A DNA stretch of 38,985 nt from Armatimonadota bacterium (GTDB taxonomy: Bacteria > Armatimonadota > Armatimonadia > Armatimonadales > Capsulimonadaceae). Made by a program: the position numbers and the translations under genes. Positions 25,001 to 32,991 of the stretch are shown in pieces; within the stretch, counting starts at the first letter, position 1, and every line of letters starts with the position of its first letter. The notes under the pieces are model-generated. The model ran no database searches. It saw nothing but the letters and a program-made list of their open reading frames with translations, and was not told the DNA's origin. The stretch covers positions 1 through 38,985 of the forward strand of contig JAFAZD010000187.1 in NCBI GenBank assembly GCA_019239955.1, given 5' to 3'.

Positions 25001-27157
25001 AACCCGGCGGCGCAGCTGTCGGCGACCGCGAACAGTCTGCTCGTCGGGGGCGTCCCCATCGCGGATGTCACGGCCCGGGCGGCTCTGTCGAACCATGTGC
25101 TGACGCTGGACACCCTGCGCGCCACCAGCGAGCGCGCCTTCCTGGAGGCATCGGGCCGCGCCGACCTGAACGGCGACATGACCGTCACCCTGGATGCCTC
25201 CAACTTCCCCCTGGCCCTGCTGAACCCGCTGCTGGCGCAGCCGGACGTCGTCGAGCAGCGGACGCTGACCGGGGAGCTTGGCTCGCTTTCGGTCACGGCC
25301 TCCGGCCCGACCCGGGCACCGAACCTGACGGCCTCCATCAATCTGGCGAATCCGGGCTTCGCCATCGGCGTGCCCGGCAAGCCGCCGGCCACGGAGTACG
25401 CGCTGGACCGCGTCCGCAGCGGCGCGATCACGCTGACGACGCCCCGCCCGGGAGGCGCGCAGGTACTGACCGTCACCGACCTCGCCGCCTTCAAGAACGG
25501 CCGGCCCATCGTGTCCCTATCCGGGACCCTGCCGTTCCGCTGGGGCGGGGCGGGCGGCGGCCTGCCCGAAGGCGAGACGCTGCACGCGCAACTGGTCGCG
25601 CAGGACCTCTCACTGCTGGCCCCGTTCGCGCCCGCGCTCGACCCCAAGAAGACGGCGGGAACCCTCATGGCCGGTCTGGACGTTACGGGGGCGGGGAGCG
25701 CCCTGCGTCTGGACGGCACGGTTGATCTCACCGGCGGCGCCCTCGGCGCGGTCGGCTTCGACACGGCCCTGACCAAAGTGAGCGCTCACGTGGCCCTGCG
25801 GGACGGCCGCCTGGTGTTCGTGCCGAGGCAGCGCGCCGTGGCGGACGGCCAGGACCAGGTCGTCCCGCCCCACTATTCGATCACCCAGGGCCAGGTCGCG
25901 GTGGCGGGCCTCACCGGCACGTCCAGCCAGGGCGGGACGTTCGCCGTCACCGGCGGCGGCACGCTGGGGCCGGTCGGCGCGGCCAGCCTGCGCCTGACGG
26001 CCAAAAACCTTGTCCTGGACGAGACCAGCGGCAAGAACCTGTTGGCCAGGACCTACAGCACGGCGTTCCGGGGCAAGCTCAACGGCAGCGTGGACATGGT
26101 TGGCCCCTGGAAGACGCCCACCATCAGTACGCCCGCCGGCGCGCCGCTGCTGCTGACCGATGCGTCCGGCACGCTCCCCTCGGCCCCGGCCGGGACCACG
26201 ACGCCCGCCGGCCCGCCGAAGTTCGACCCGGCCCTGGGCCTGATGGTGCTGCTGGGCGGCGGGAACAAGACCGTCACCGTCACCAGCGCCCTGCTGCGCG
26301 CCGACGCCAGCGGCGACGTGGAGCTGACGGGCCGGCTGTCCGACCCGCGCCTGACGGCCCACCTCGCCATCGTGCGGGGCCAGTTCATCCTGCCGCCGGC
26401 CACGCGGCTCCGGTTCGTCCGCTCGCCGGAGGGCAACGTGGTGAGCGTCCGCTACCCGGCGACGGACCCCCAGACGGGCCTGCCGGGCCTGCGCACGTAT
26501 GTGGACCTGACGGCGCAGGCGTCGGTCTCCCTGTCGGAGGCGCAGTTGGCCGCGTACCGCCCCGCCGTCTCGAGCGGGGTGGAGGCGGAGGCCGCCCCGG
26601 TAGTCGGCAACACGGCCACCACCGCCACCGCCTTCAACCAGCCGGAGCGGTACACCATCACGGCGCACATTCACGGAGTCCTCAACGACCCCAACTTGCC
26701 GATCGACCTCACCTCATCGCCGGCCGGCCTGAGCCGGCAGGACATGCTGGTCGCGCTGACGGGCGCGCCCGGCCTGAGCGGCCTGTTCGGCTCCGACGCC
26801 CAGGCCGCCCTGCAGGCGGAGCTGTCCCAGGCCCTGTACTCGGTCGGCGTCCCGGCCATCCTGACGCCGCTGGAGAACAGCATCGCCCAGAGCCTGAACC
26901 TGACCGACTTCGACGTCGCCTACTCGCCGGACGCGCCCGTCCTGGTCACCCTGAGCAAGCAGATCGCGCCCCGGCTGGAGGCGACCTACACCCGCTCGTT
27001 CGGCGCGCGCGCCCCCGGCGCGGTCAACTCGATCACGATGCCGCCCCAGTACACGCTCAAGCTGGGCTACGGCCTGACCCGGCGGCTGCAGATCAGCGTC
27101 TCCACCGACGACCAGCGCAACAACACGGCCGCGCTGGAAGGCGTGGTGAACTTTTGA
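22001..27157 (+). CDS. tamB: TamB/AsmA-like intermembrane bridge protein
   Basis: A 1718-residue protein with an N-terminal membrane anchor (about residues 24-45, LTLLLPVLAFLVAAVLYCL) and a very long periplasmic part made of repeated amphipathic beta segments, as in AsmA/TamB proteins. Its C-terminal 400 residues contain LTAHLAIVRGQFILPPATR and end in a beta-rich DUF490 (TamB) domain finishing GVVNF. In other diderms TamB spans the periplasm, helps insert outer-membrane proteins and moves phospholipid between membranes. No TamA-like gene is adjacent; bamA follows after the sigma gene, the layout seen in lineages where TamB is thought to work with BamA. The start ATG at 22001 is followed by Arg/Lys-rich residues. 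A GC-rich, Ala/Gly/Val-rich gene of even codon use throughout. Confidence 0.88.
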   Translation: MRKRPSLQTRRAPAPPRGARWTARLTLLLPVLAFLVAAVLYCLRLNRLLLANLSPILAAEITRQTGHETRLGRIRYSTLGVLVVENVAVSSRATFAQSHGEAVVRADRVTIHYDPRSLLFDSGNAAHALGDIVVDQPSVLVERFSKTQFNFSDILKPQPNQPQRKPFDGQVIARDATLRFRDYLAPAGLGIRPAFNELDHVGATVNLRSERTVYFTGTGQGTAGRLASFSVSGDASRLVAGRYRVAAQVSDADAAYWTDYFPFTASPQALVRAGRADVDVTVSRLGSKPPPGLPVDVLGRVAVRRAAVALTAPTFRRLSVRDLTGSVTFTGAGVAFSAAAALGGQPVAFGGTVFDFAHPQLAATATSARLDAKRLARAFPAVRWPAGLRLAPGPATVRAVGAFNGPTVSADGAFSSAEYAGNRVADVRASAVFAGRTLTLPGLTFQTPGGGRVALNGTVGTGSAPTVRLSGRARGVNLAALKLPGGDVRKLGLGGRADAQVLADNIGHPLRVVANVTVARPRVGRTALVMARARLAFTAGQGLTVSRALIRSVQGAALVSGTIPAGVRGGRWNLSVDAAGLNLAALAGPYTQAPVGGLAYFRGRVQGPAATPQAVGQVQFINPRFRRFTADVVSGALAASAGAVRLNDVVVRRFPTAAHISGTVTRLASADPQLDLGVRVSQADVQDFLSLAGAVTPPAKGVARRAAKLPPITGTAQGAFRIGGTVRAPRVAGQVGFTDGTVGPYRVDSLRLRAAYQNGAVRVADATLRGEGATVTARGTLALKTGKLQAAFAGTGIDLERFRDISDPYVDLDGIFGVSGTAGGTLKSPAVAATVTGRDVSLNGQALAPVVLAGRYAGGVFVKTGAPWTLDFLPAASAQHGIRYVVDGLRLALPTPQHPKRPAALALDAAVPADAPETVAHLIETLRASRYAVTPAGRKLLNEIDALPRPLAGTLAVPRLTVRGTLAAPAVEADLQANGLALGESRIGGVTAQTRFADPKNPAAQLSATANSLLVGGVPIADVTARAALSNHVLTLDTLRATSERAFLEASGRADLNGDMTVTLDASNFPLALLNPLLAQPDVVEQRTLTGELGSLSVTASGPTRAPNLTASINLANPGFAIGVPGKPPATEYALDRVRSGAITLTTPRPGGAQVLTVTDLAAFKNGRPIVSLSGTLPFRWGGAGGGLPEGETLHAQLVAQDLSLLAPFAPALDPKKTAGTLMAGLDVTGAGSALRLDGTVDLTGGALGAVGFDTALTKVSAHVALRDGRLVFVPRQRAVADGQDQVVPPHYSITQGQVAVAGLTGTSSQGGTFAVTGGGTLGPVGAASLRLTAKNLVLDETSGKNLLARTYSTAFRGKLNGSVDMVGPWKTPTISTPAGAPLLLTDASGTLPSAPAGTTTPAGPPKFDPALGLMVLLGGGNKTVTVTSALLRADASGDVELTGRLSDPRLTAHLAIVRGQFILPPATRLRFVRSPEGNVVSVRYPATDPQTGLPGLRTYVDLTAQASVSLSEAQLAAYRPAVSSGVEAEAAPVVGNTATTATAFNQPERYTITAHIHGVLNDPNLPIDLTSSPAGLSRQDMLVALTGAPGLSGLFGSDAQAALQAELSQALYSVGVPAILTPLENSIAQSLNLTDFDVAYSPDAPVLVTLSKQIAPRLEATYTRSFGARAPGAVNSITMPPQYTLKLGYGLTRRLQISVSTDDQRNNTAALEGVVNF

Positions 27158-27188
27158 GCGGCGGGCTTTTGGGCGCGCGTAAAAAACG

Positions 27189-27216
27189 TGAAACATTCCA
27201 GGTTTTCATTTGTCCA
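27189..27216 (+). promoter_or_regulatory. Possible ECF-type promoter ahead of the sigma gene
   Basis: TGAAAC (27189-27194) is followed after 16 bases by TGTCCA (27211-27216), in an AT-rich break just after tamB. TGAAAC with 16-base spacing is known from ECF promoters such as B. subtilis SigW, though the -10 there is CGTA. If real, it would let the sigma factor drive its own gene and bamA. Confidence 0.3.
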
Positions 27217-27229
27217 GAGGGTTGACGCA

Positions 27230-27877
27230 ATGGCCTTAGCGCCGCGCGCCGGGCGAAAACCGAATACCGATTCGCCGCAGCCGCTGGCCGAGGACCGCCG
27301 CCTGGAGCAGGAGCGCCGCGAGGAGGCCGCGCTGCTGCGGGACATGGACGCGCTGCTGGCCCGCTACGAGAAGCCGCTGTTCAACTTCGTCTTCCAGTAC
27401 CTGCTGGACCACGCGGAGGCGGAGGACGTAACCCAGGAGACCTTCATCGCCGCCTGGAAGGCGCGCGACACGTTCCGGGGCGAGTCCAAACTCAACACCT
27501 GGCTCTACCGGATCGCCCAGAACCAGTGCAAGAACCGCCTCAAGCAGCGCGGCCGCCAGCGTGAGATGGAAGGGTACTCGCTGGACGCGGGGCTGCCGGG
27601 CGGGGACGACGACTTGGCGGGGACCCGCGACATCGCCGACTGGAGCGCCTCGCCCGCCAGGGTGCTGGAGCAGAAGGAGCTGGGCGCGCTGATCAACAAG
27701 GCCGTGGACGGCCTCGCCCCCGAGTACAAGGTCGTCCTGCTGCTCCGGGAGATGGAGGGCCTGGCCTACACCGAGATCGCTCAGGTGACGGGGCTGACGA
27801 TGGAGGCGGTCAAGACACGGATCAACCGGGCGCGGGCGATGGTGCGCCAGCGTGTCGAGCCATATCTCAGCCCATGA
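27230..27877 (+). CDS. ECF-type RNA polymerase sigma factor
   Basis: A 215-residue sigma factor. Region 2 spans about residues 43-108 (DHAEAEDVTQETFIAAWKAR for 2.2, STLNTWLYRIAQN-like SKLNTWLYRIAQN for 2.3-2.4). Region 4 spans about 150-208 (LAPEYKVVLLLREMEGLAYT, then EIAQVTGLTMEAVKTRINRAR). It would direct core RNA polymerase to a distinct promoter set. The ATG at 27230 has AGAGGG eight bases ahead; a GTG at 27188 is less likely. Its stop overlaps the bamA ATG (ATGA). No anti-sigma gene is adjacent, which is unusual for the class. Its place in the outer-membrane cluster suggests envelope-stress control like E. coli RpoE (inference). Confidence 0.92.
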   Translation: MALAPRAGRKPNTDSPQPLAEDRRLEQERREEAALLRDMDALLARYEKPLFNFVFQYLLDHAEAEDVTQETFIAAWKARDTFRGESKLNTWLYRIAQNQCKNRLKQRGRQREMEGYSLDAGLPGGDDDLAGTRDIADWSASPARVLEQKELGALINKAVDGLAPEYKVVLLLREMEGLAYTEIAQVTGLTMEAVKTRINRARAMVRQRVEPYLSP

Positions 27878-30000
27878 ACCCGTCCCGAGACAGTATGAGG
27901 AAGCATCTTTTGACGTTGACAGCGAAAATCCGGGCGCAAGTGAATCGCAGAACTTGCGCCCTTCTCATGTCCGCCGGCCTGGTCCTCACCTGCCTGACCC
28001 CGGCGCGCGCCCAGGAGCCGGCCAATCCGACCAACCCGACGGCGCCGGCGGCCCCCGCCAACCCGGCGGCCCCGCCGACGGTGAACCCGAATCCCGCCGC
28101 CCACCCCACCCAGCCAGCCACGCCCGGGCCCGGCGGCGCCGTCGCGCCCCCCCCCGCCGCGCCAGCCCCCGTGACGCCCGCGCCGCCCGTGACGCCCGCG
28201 CCGGACACGGCGGCCCCGGCCGGGCCGCCCGCGCCGCCGCTGAGCGGCAAGATCGCGCAGATCGTCATCGTCCATAAGGGGACGGCTAACATCAGCAATG
28301 CGGCGATCCGCGCCGTCATGGCCCAGAAGGAGGGCGAGCAATACAGTCAGGCGGCGGCGGAGAAGGACCAGGCCAACATCAAGGGCATGGGCTACTTCAA
28401 CGGCGAGATCGGCCTGGACGCCACCCCCGACCCCGCCGGCGGCGTGGACCTGACCTACACCGTCGTCGAGAACCCCATCGTCAAGTCCATCCGGTTCATC
28501 GCCAACACCCCGACGCGCGAGCCGTCCGTGCCCTCGGCCACGCTCAAGGGGCTGATGGACACCAAGGAGGGGCAGGTGCTCAACACCAACACCCTGGTGC
28601 GCGACCTGGACCGCCTTTTCAACCGCCAGACCGGCTACATGCGCTCCAAGGGATACATCGTGGACATCAGCAGCGACATCAACATTGACCCCAACAATGG
28701 CGTGCTGACCGTCCCCCTGATCGAGGCGCACATTGATCAGATTCGCATCCAGGGCAACAAGAAAACCAAGACCGTGGTGGTCACCCGCGAACTGCTGTCC
28801 AAGCCCGGCGACGTTCTGGACGAGAACAAGCTGCAGCGCGACATGACGAAGGTCTACAACACCGGCCTGTTCGATCAGGTCGGCCCGTACCAGTTGGAGC
28901 CGAACCCGGACGTGCTCGGCCGCGTCAATGTGATCGTGCCCGTGGTGGAGAAGCGCAGCGGCCAGGTGTCGGTCGGCGTCGGCTACTCCTCGCGCTCCAA
29001 GCTGGTGGGCCGGGCCGAGCTGGCCGAGAACAACTTCCGGGGTCTGGGCGAGCATGTCAGTCTGCAGTGGGAGGTCGGCGGCATCACCAGCCAGAGCAGC
29101 GTCGAGCTGGGCTTCTACGAGCCGTACCTGGACAAGAACCACACGTCGCTCGACCTGGACCTGTATGACAAGGTGATTTACCGCTTCGACACCGGCACCT
29201 TCGGCGGCGGCGTCGGCGACACCAATACGTATACGGAGACGCACAAGGGCGGCACGGTGGGCCTGAACCGGCCCCTGAGCGACACCCTGCTTGCCAGTCT
29301 CACCGGACGCTTCGAGAACGTGAGCACCAACGATGTCTCCGTGCCGGTCACGGATGCGTTCATCCGGCAGAACGGCACGGTCGGCGTGGTAGGCTTTCGC
29401 GCCGTCAGCAACACGCGCGACAACAACCTGTCGCCGGCCACCGGCGGCCTGGCGTCCCTGTCCTACGAGTTGGGCCTGGCCAATACGTCCACCGTTAATA
29501 ACGCGCCGACGCCGCTGGCGCCGGGGCGGCACAACATCGGCAAGGTCGGCCTGGACCTGCGCCGCTACATCAGCCTGCAGGGGCCGCGCAAGCCGAACAA
29601 CTTCCGCGAGCCGAAGAAGGTGATCGCCGTGCGGGCGCTCCTGGGGTACGCCAACTCCGACGTGCCGTTCTTCGAGCAGTACTTCCTGGGCGGCGCGGAC
29701 TCCCTGCGCGGCTCGGAGACGGACCGCTACTGGGGCAACAAGCTGGCGCTGTTCCAGGGCGAGTTGCGCGTGCCCCTGGGCAAGAGCAACAGCCTCCAGG
29801 GCGTGCTGTTCACCGATGCGGGCGACGCCTGGGGCAGCATCTACCAGGGCACGGGCCTGCAGCAGCACCAGAACTTCTCGCTGACGACGGACTTCGGCGT
29901 CGGCCTGCGCCTGGACACTCCGGTCGGCCCCATCCGGCTGGATCAGGCCTTCGGGCGCGACGGCAGCCGCACCCAGTTCAGCATCGGGCAGTCGTTCTAG
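27874..30000 (+). CDS. bamA: Outer-membrane protein assembly factor BamA (Omp85 family)
   Basis: A 708-residue Omp85 protein that folds beta-barrel proteins into the outer membrane. It has a signal peptide (ending ARA-QEP), then an unusual Pro/Ala-rich linker (about residues 48-122), then three POTRA-like repeats (IAQIVIVHKGTANIS..., VKSIRFIANTP..., IDQIRIQGNKKTKTVVV...). The barrel includes GGADSLRGSETDRYWGNKL, the conserved lid-lock region, and ends in a C-terminal phenylalanine (SIGQSF), as expected for an outer-membrane barrel. Bacterial BamA often has five POTRA domains; three here is on the short side. The ATG at 27874 overlaps the sigma stop; an ATG at 27895 is an alternative. Confidence 0.94.
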   Translation: MNPSRDSMRKHLLTLTAKIRAQVNRRTCALLMSAGLVLTCLTPARAQEPANPTNPTAPAAPANPAAPPTVNPNPAAHPTQPATPGPGGAVAPPPAAPAPVTPAPPVTPAPDTAAPAGPPAPPLSGKIAQIVIVHKGTANISNAAIRAVMAQKEGEQYSQAAAEKDQANIKGMGYFNGEIGLDATPDPAGGVDLTYTVVENPIVKSIRFIANTPTREPSVPSATLKGLMDTKEGQVLNTNTLVRDLDRLFNRQTGYMRSKGYIVDISSDINIDPNNGVLTVPLIEAHIDQIRIQGNKKTKTVVVTRELLSKPGDVLDENKLQRDMTKVYNTGLFDQVGPYQLEPNPDVLGRVNVIVPVVEKRSGQVSVGVGYSSRSKLVGRAELAENNFRGLGEHVSLQWEVGGITSQSSVELGFYEPYLDKNHTSLDLDLYDKVIYRFDTGTFGGGVGDTNTYTETHKGGTVGLNRPLSDTLLASLTGRFENVSTNDVSVPVTDAFIRQNGTVGVVGFRAVSNTRDNNLSPATGGLASLSYELGLANTSTVNNAPTPLAPGRHNIGKVGLDLRRYISLQGPRKPNNFREPKKVIAVRALLGYANSDVPFFEQYFLGGADSLRGSETDRYWGNKLALFQGELRVPLGKSNSLQGVLFTDAGDAWGSIYQGTGLQQHQNFSLTTDFGVGLRLDTPVGPIRLDQAFGRDGSRTQFSIGQSF

Positions 30001-30090
30001 CCCGGTCTTCGGGAACAAAGTCGCCGGGCCGAGACATCAAACAATTCGGTTAAAAACACTCAAGAGCATTAACGCATGACAGGAAGCAAC

Positions 30091-30741
30091 ATGAACATAA
30101 TCCCCATTCGCAAATGGCTCATGATCGCCGGGGCCGCGCTGGCGCTGACTCCTACCGTCGCCGCTCTGCCCGCGCGGGCGGCGGAGGCCCCTGGTGCCGC
30201 CATGTTCGGCAGCGTGGAAGTCTCGCGCGTCCTTGCCGGCTACACGAAGAAGGCGACCTACGACCAGCAGATCAACCAGCTCCATGCCAAGCTCCAGGGC
30301 TACATACAGCAGCAGGCCAGCAGCCCCATGTTGAGCAAGGAGGATCAGGCCCAACTCGGCGCGCTGCTCGCCAAGCCCAATCCGACGGATCAGGACAGGA
30401 CCGCGATCAGTCAGCTGCAGCAGAAGTCCACCCAGGCCGTCCAGACGCTCGCCGCCCTGCAGCAGAAGCAGAACCCGACGGATGCCGACAAGGCGCAGCT
30501 GGCCGACCTGCTCAAGCAGCAGGATGCCGGTCAGCAGGCGCTACAGGAGGTCGGGCGGACCTACCAGGATCAGGAGCAGCAGGCCAACGAGCAGTTGAGC
30601 CAGAAGTTATCGCAGGAGGTCAAGGCGGCCATCGTGGAGGTCGCCAAGGCGCGCGGCCTGGCCGTGGTCTTCGACTCGCAGGTCGCCATCTACACGGCCA
30701 ACGACATCACCGATGACGTGGTCAAGCGTCTCAATAAATAG
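30091..30741 (+). CDS. ompH: OmpH/Skp-family periplasmic chaperone
   Basis: A 216-residue secreted protein: signal peptide MNIIPIRKWLMIAGAALALT ending near ARA, then a Skp fold made of the strand FGSVEVSRVLAGY, long Gln/Ala-rich helical arms and the closing segment ARGLAVVFDSQVAIY ... DITDDVVKRLNK. Skp carries unfolded outer-membrane proteins through the periplasm to BamA. The helical arms contain two similar blocks (NPTDQDRTAISQLQQK and NPTDADKAQLADLLKQQ), so the arm has probably grown by duplication. The ATG at 30091 has AGGA eight to ten bases ahead and gives the better signal peptide; 30076 is an alternative. It lies 90 bases after bamA, a gap with a short CCCG/CGGG hairpin at 30001-30013 and otherwise nothing clear. 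Confidence 0.88.
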   Translation: MNIIPIRKWLMIAGAALALTPTVAALPARAAEAPGAAMFGSVEVSRVLAGYTKKATYDQQINQLHAKLQGYIQQQASSPMLSKEDQAQLGALLAKPNPTDQDRTAISQLQQKSTQAVQTLAALQQKQNPTDADKAQLADLLKQQDAGQQALQEVGRTYQDQEQQANEQLSQKLSQEVKAAIVEVAKARGLAVVFDSQVAIYTANDITDDVVKRLNK

Positions 30742-31918
30742 CGCCCCCCCCGCCCCCAATCCTGGGGGAGCCGGAAGAGGCGAGGCAAGGGCCTTGGGGG
30801 CGGCGGGGCTGCTCCTGGCGGGCTTGCTCCTGGCGGGCTGCCATTCGGCGCGCCGCCCCGCCCCGCCCGTGCCGGTCTACGCGGACATCGCCGTGCTGGC
30901 GCGTCGGCACCCCGGCTGGCAGAGCGTCGCGCTGTTTGACGGAATGCTGGGCCGGCTGAACGCGGCGATCCGGCAGGCCCGCGCCGGTGGCCCCGCCCCG
31001 GCGGCAGCCCTGACTCTGCCCGCGCAGACCGGGCTGGACCTGCCCGGGGAGGTCTTCACGATGCCGGCGTCCGCGCTGGAGCAGGAAAGGCGCCAGCTCG
31101 CCGGCCAGCAGCAGGCGCAGCTCGCCCGCCTGCAGGCGCGGCGTGAGAGGGCGCGGCAGCAGCAGCTGGACCTGCAGCAGGCCCACTGGCAGCGCGAGGC
31201 CCAACTGCGCTACGCGCAGGCGGTGCAGGACGCCCAGGCGCGCTACAGGCAGCGCTACGAGGCAGCCTTCAATGTCCGCGACGTGCGGAGGCTGAACCTG
31301 TTTCTTCAGATCAAGGCCCTGGAGAAGATCGTGGCCGAGTGGAAGCTGCCCAAGCCGACGCCGGTGTTCGACCATGCGAACCAAGAATTAACTGACAAGA
31401 GGGCCGAATTGGCGCGGCTGGACGCGGAGCGGACCGGGCTGACCGGTTCCCTGCAGGCCGAGCGTGACGCTGCGCTCGCCCGGGCCGCCGCCGACCGCGA
31501 GGCTTACGTCCAGACTCAGCGCGCGCAAATGGCGGAGAATCTGCGCTCTCAGGACGAGTCGATCCTGGCGGCGCAGCGGGCGCAGCTCGCGCGGCAGACG
31601 GCGCTGCTCTTGAGCCAGGAGCGGGCGCTGGCGGGCGGCACCGTCCCGGCCGCGGGCGCGGTCGGGGCGCTGAGTCTGCCGCCCGTGGCGGCGGCGCGGG
31701 CCGCGCAGCCCGTGCGCGACCTGGAGGCCGCCGCGCGGCGGCTGCAAGGACAGCGGGATCGCTGGATCGCCTTTCTCTACGACGACACGCAGGCCGCCGC
31801 GCGGGACGCGGCCCGGCAGCGGGGCTGGACAGTCACTTTTGATTCATCGCATCGGGGGGAAACCGACGTCACTGCCCCGCTGGCCGCACTGCTGGCGGGG
31901 AGTGTCTGGAAGTCTTAG
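30713..31918 (+). CDS. Skp-like coiled-coil lipoprotein
   Basis: A protein of up to 401 residues with a lipoprotein signal: a hydrophobic run ending LLLAGC, with Cys near residue 43. Residues about 120-310 are a long, Gln/Arg/Ala-rich coiled coil (ALEQERRQLAGQQQAQLARL and so on). The end, ARQRGWTVTFDSSHRGETDV then TAPLAALL, mirrors the closing segment of the preceding Skp gene (ARGLAVVFDS...DITDDVVKRL), and the part after Cys (YADIAVLARRHPGW) resembles the opening strand, so I read it as a membrane-anchored Skp paralogue with a much longer arm. The ATG at 30713 overlaps ompH; a TTG at 30794 with GAGG ahead would skip the repeat-derived N-terminus and give a shorter signal. It precedes lpxD by 38 bases. 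Confidence 0.65.
   Translation: MTWSSVSINSAPPAPNPGGAGRGEARALGAAGLLLAGLLLAGCHSARRPAPPVPVYADIAVLARRHPGWQSVALFDGMLGRLNAAIRQARAGGPAPAAALTLPAQTGLDLPGEVFTMPASALEQERRQLAGQQQAQLARLQARRERARQQQLDLQQAHWQREAQLRYAQAVQDAQARYRQRYEAAFNVRDVRRLNLFLQIKALEKIVAEWKLPKPTPVFDHANQELTDKRAELARLDAERTGLTGSLQAERDAALARAAADREAYVQTQRAQMAENLRSQDESILAAQRAQLARQTALLLSQERALAGGTVPAAGAVGALSLPPVAAARAAQPVRDLEAAARRLQGQRDRWIAFLYDDTQAAARDAARQRGWTVTFDSSHRGETDVTAPLAALLAGSVWKS
30741..30774 (-). repeat. Palindromic repeat family A, copy 4 (inverted)
   Basis: GCGCCCCCCCCGCCCCCAAT followed by CCTGGGGGAGCCGG: the reverse complement of the family core CCGGCTCCCCCAGG ATTGGGGGCGGGGGG. It begins at the last base of the ompH stop codon and runs through the start region of the next gene, where it encodes PPAPNPGGAG if the ATG at 30713 is used. 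Confidence 0.8.
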
Positions 31919-31956
31919 CCCGATCCGGCCTCGGGCCGCGATCTGGAGGAGCGGAA

Positions 31957-32991
31957 ATGCAAACGACCGTGGGACAACTGGCCGCGCTGGTGGAGGGCGC
32001 CGTGGAGGGGGACGCGAACATCCCGATCCGGGGCATCTCCAACATTGAGGACGCGCAGGATGGCGATATCACCTTTGCCGAGAACGAAAAACTGCTGACC
32101 AGCGCGGGGCGCTCGCGCGCCTCGGCGGTGATCGGGCCGGCCTCCGGCGCATTCCCGCCCCTGGAGAAGCCGCTGATCCGGGTCAAGAACCCGCGCTTCG
32201 CCTTCGCCCAGGTGCTGCGCATCTTCGCCCCGGAGCCGAAGGTCTACAAGGGCATCCACCCGTCCGCCGTCATCGGCGAGAACGCCTCGCTGGGCCATAA
32301 CGCCTCCGTCCATGCCATGGCGGTGGTCGGCGACAACGTGCGCTTGGGCGACAACTGCGTGGTCTACCCCTTCGCGTATCTGGGCGACAACGTGCGCCTG
32401 GGCGACAACTGCGTGGTCTACCCCCACGTCGTCCTGCACGACAACACCGAGATCGGCAGCAGCGTTGTCATCCACAGCGGCAGTGTGCTGGGCACCGACG
32501 GCTTCGGCTACATGTTCATCGAGAATCGCCACTACAAGATTCCCCAGATCGGGCGCGTCATTGTCGAGGACGATGTGGAGATCGGCGCCAACGTCACCAT
32601 TGACAAGGCGCGCACCGGCTCGACCCGAATCGGCGCGGGGACCAAGATTGACAACATGGTCCACATCGGCCACAACGTCACCGTCGGCAGGAACTGCGTG
32701 ATCGTCGCCCAGGTGGGCGTCGGCGGCAGCGTGGACATCGGCGACGGCGTCATCCTCGCCGGCCAGGTCGCCGTCAAGGACCACGTGACCATCGGCGACG
32801 GGTCCATCGTCTGCGCCAAGTCCGGCGTGCTCGGCGACCTGCCGAAAGGCTCCTTCGTCACCGGCCACTTCGCCCGCCCGCACAATGAGGAGATGCGCGC
32901 CCTGGCCGTCCATGCCCGGCTCCCGGAGATGCTCAAGCGGATCAAGGAGCTGGAGGCCCGCCTGGCCTCGCTGGAGAAGGGCGGCTCGTGA
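31957..32991 (+). CDS. lpxD: UDP-3-O-acylglucosamine N-acyltransferase LpxD
   Basis: LpxD adds the second acyl chain in lipid A synthesis, from acyl-ACP to UDP-3-O-acylglucosamine. The 344-residue protein has the N-terminal uridine-binding domain (residues 1-95), a left-handed parallel beta helix of hexapeptides from HPSAVI onward, and DGFGY plus [10 protein letters not shown], whose H239 matches the catalytic histidine at the same number in E. coli. A C-terminal helix follows ([16 protein letters not shown]). The ATG at 31957 has GGAGGAG ahead. Two adjacent helix coils are nearly identical at DNA level (32329-32424). The stop overlaps the GTG of lpxC (GTGA). Confidence 0.95.
   Translation: MQTTVGQLAALVEGAVEGDANIPIRGISNIEDAQDGDITFAENEKLLTSAGRSRASAVIGPASGAFPPLEKPLIRVKNPRFAFAQVLRIFAPEPKVYKGIHPSAVIGENASLGHNASVHAMAVVGDNVRLGDNCVVYPFAYLGDNVRLGDNCVVYPHVVLHDNTEIGSSVVIHSGSVLGTDGFGYMFIENRHYKIPQIGRVIVEDDVEIGANVTIDKARTGSTRIGAGTKIDNMVHIGHNVTVGRNCVIVAQVGVGGSVDIGDGVILAGQVAVKDHVTIGDGSIVCAKSGVLGDLPKGSFVTGHFARPHNEEMRALAVHARLPEMLKRIKELEARLASLEKGGS
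32329..32424 (+). repeat. lpxD: 54-base tandem coil duplication within lpxD
   Basis: A 42-base unit (GGCGACAACGTGCGC...GTCTACCCC) starting at 32329 recurs at 32383 with a single difference (CGCTTG versus CGCCTG). The period of 54 bases is 18 residues, exactly one turn of the left-handed beta helix ([18 protein letters not shown], then [14 protein letters not shown]). Confidence 0.9.

Noticed and set aside
30001-30013. CCCG-GTCTT-CGGG hairpin after bamA as a terminator
   Set aside because: Only four base pairs, no T-run, and the following ompH gene appears to belong to the same cluster.
27781-30018. 745-codon open frame on the minus strand opposite bamA
   Set aside because: Repetitive Val/Ala/Gly/His composition typical of antisense frames; bamA on the plus strand has clear POTRA and barrel motifs.
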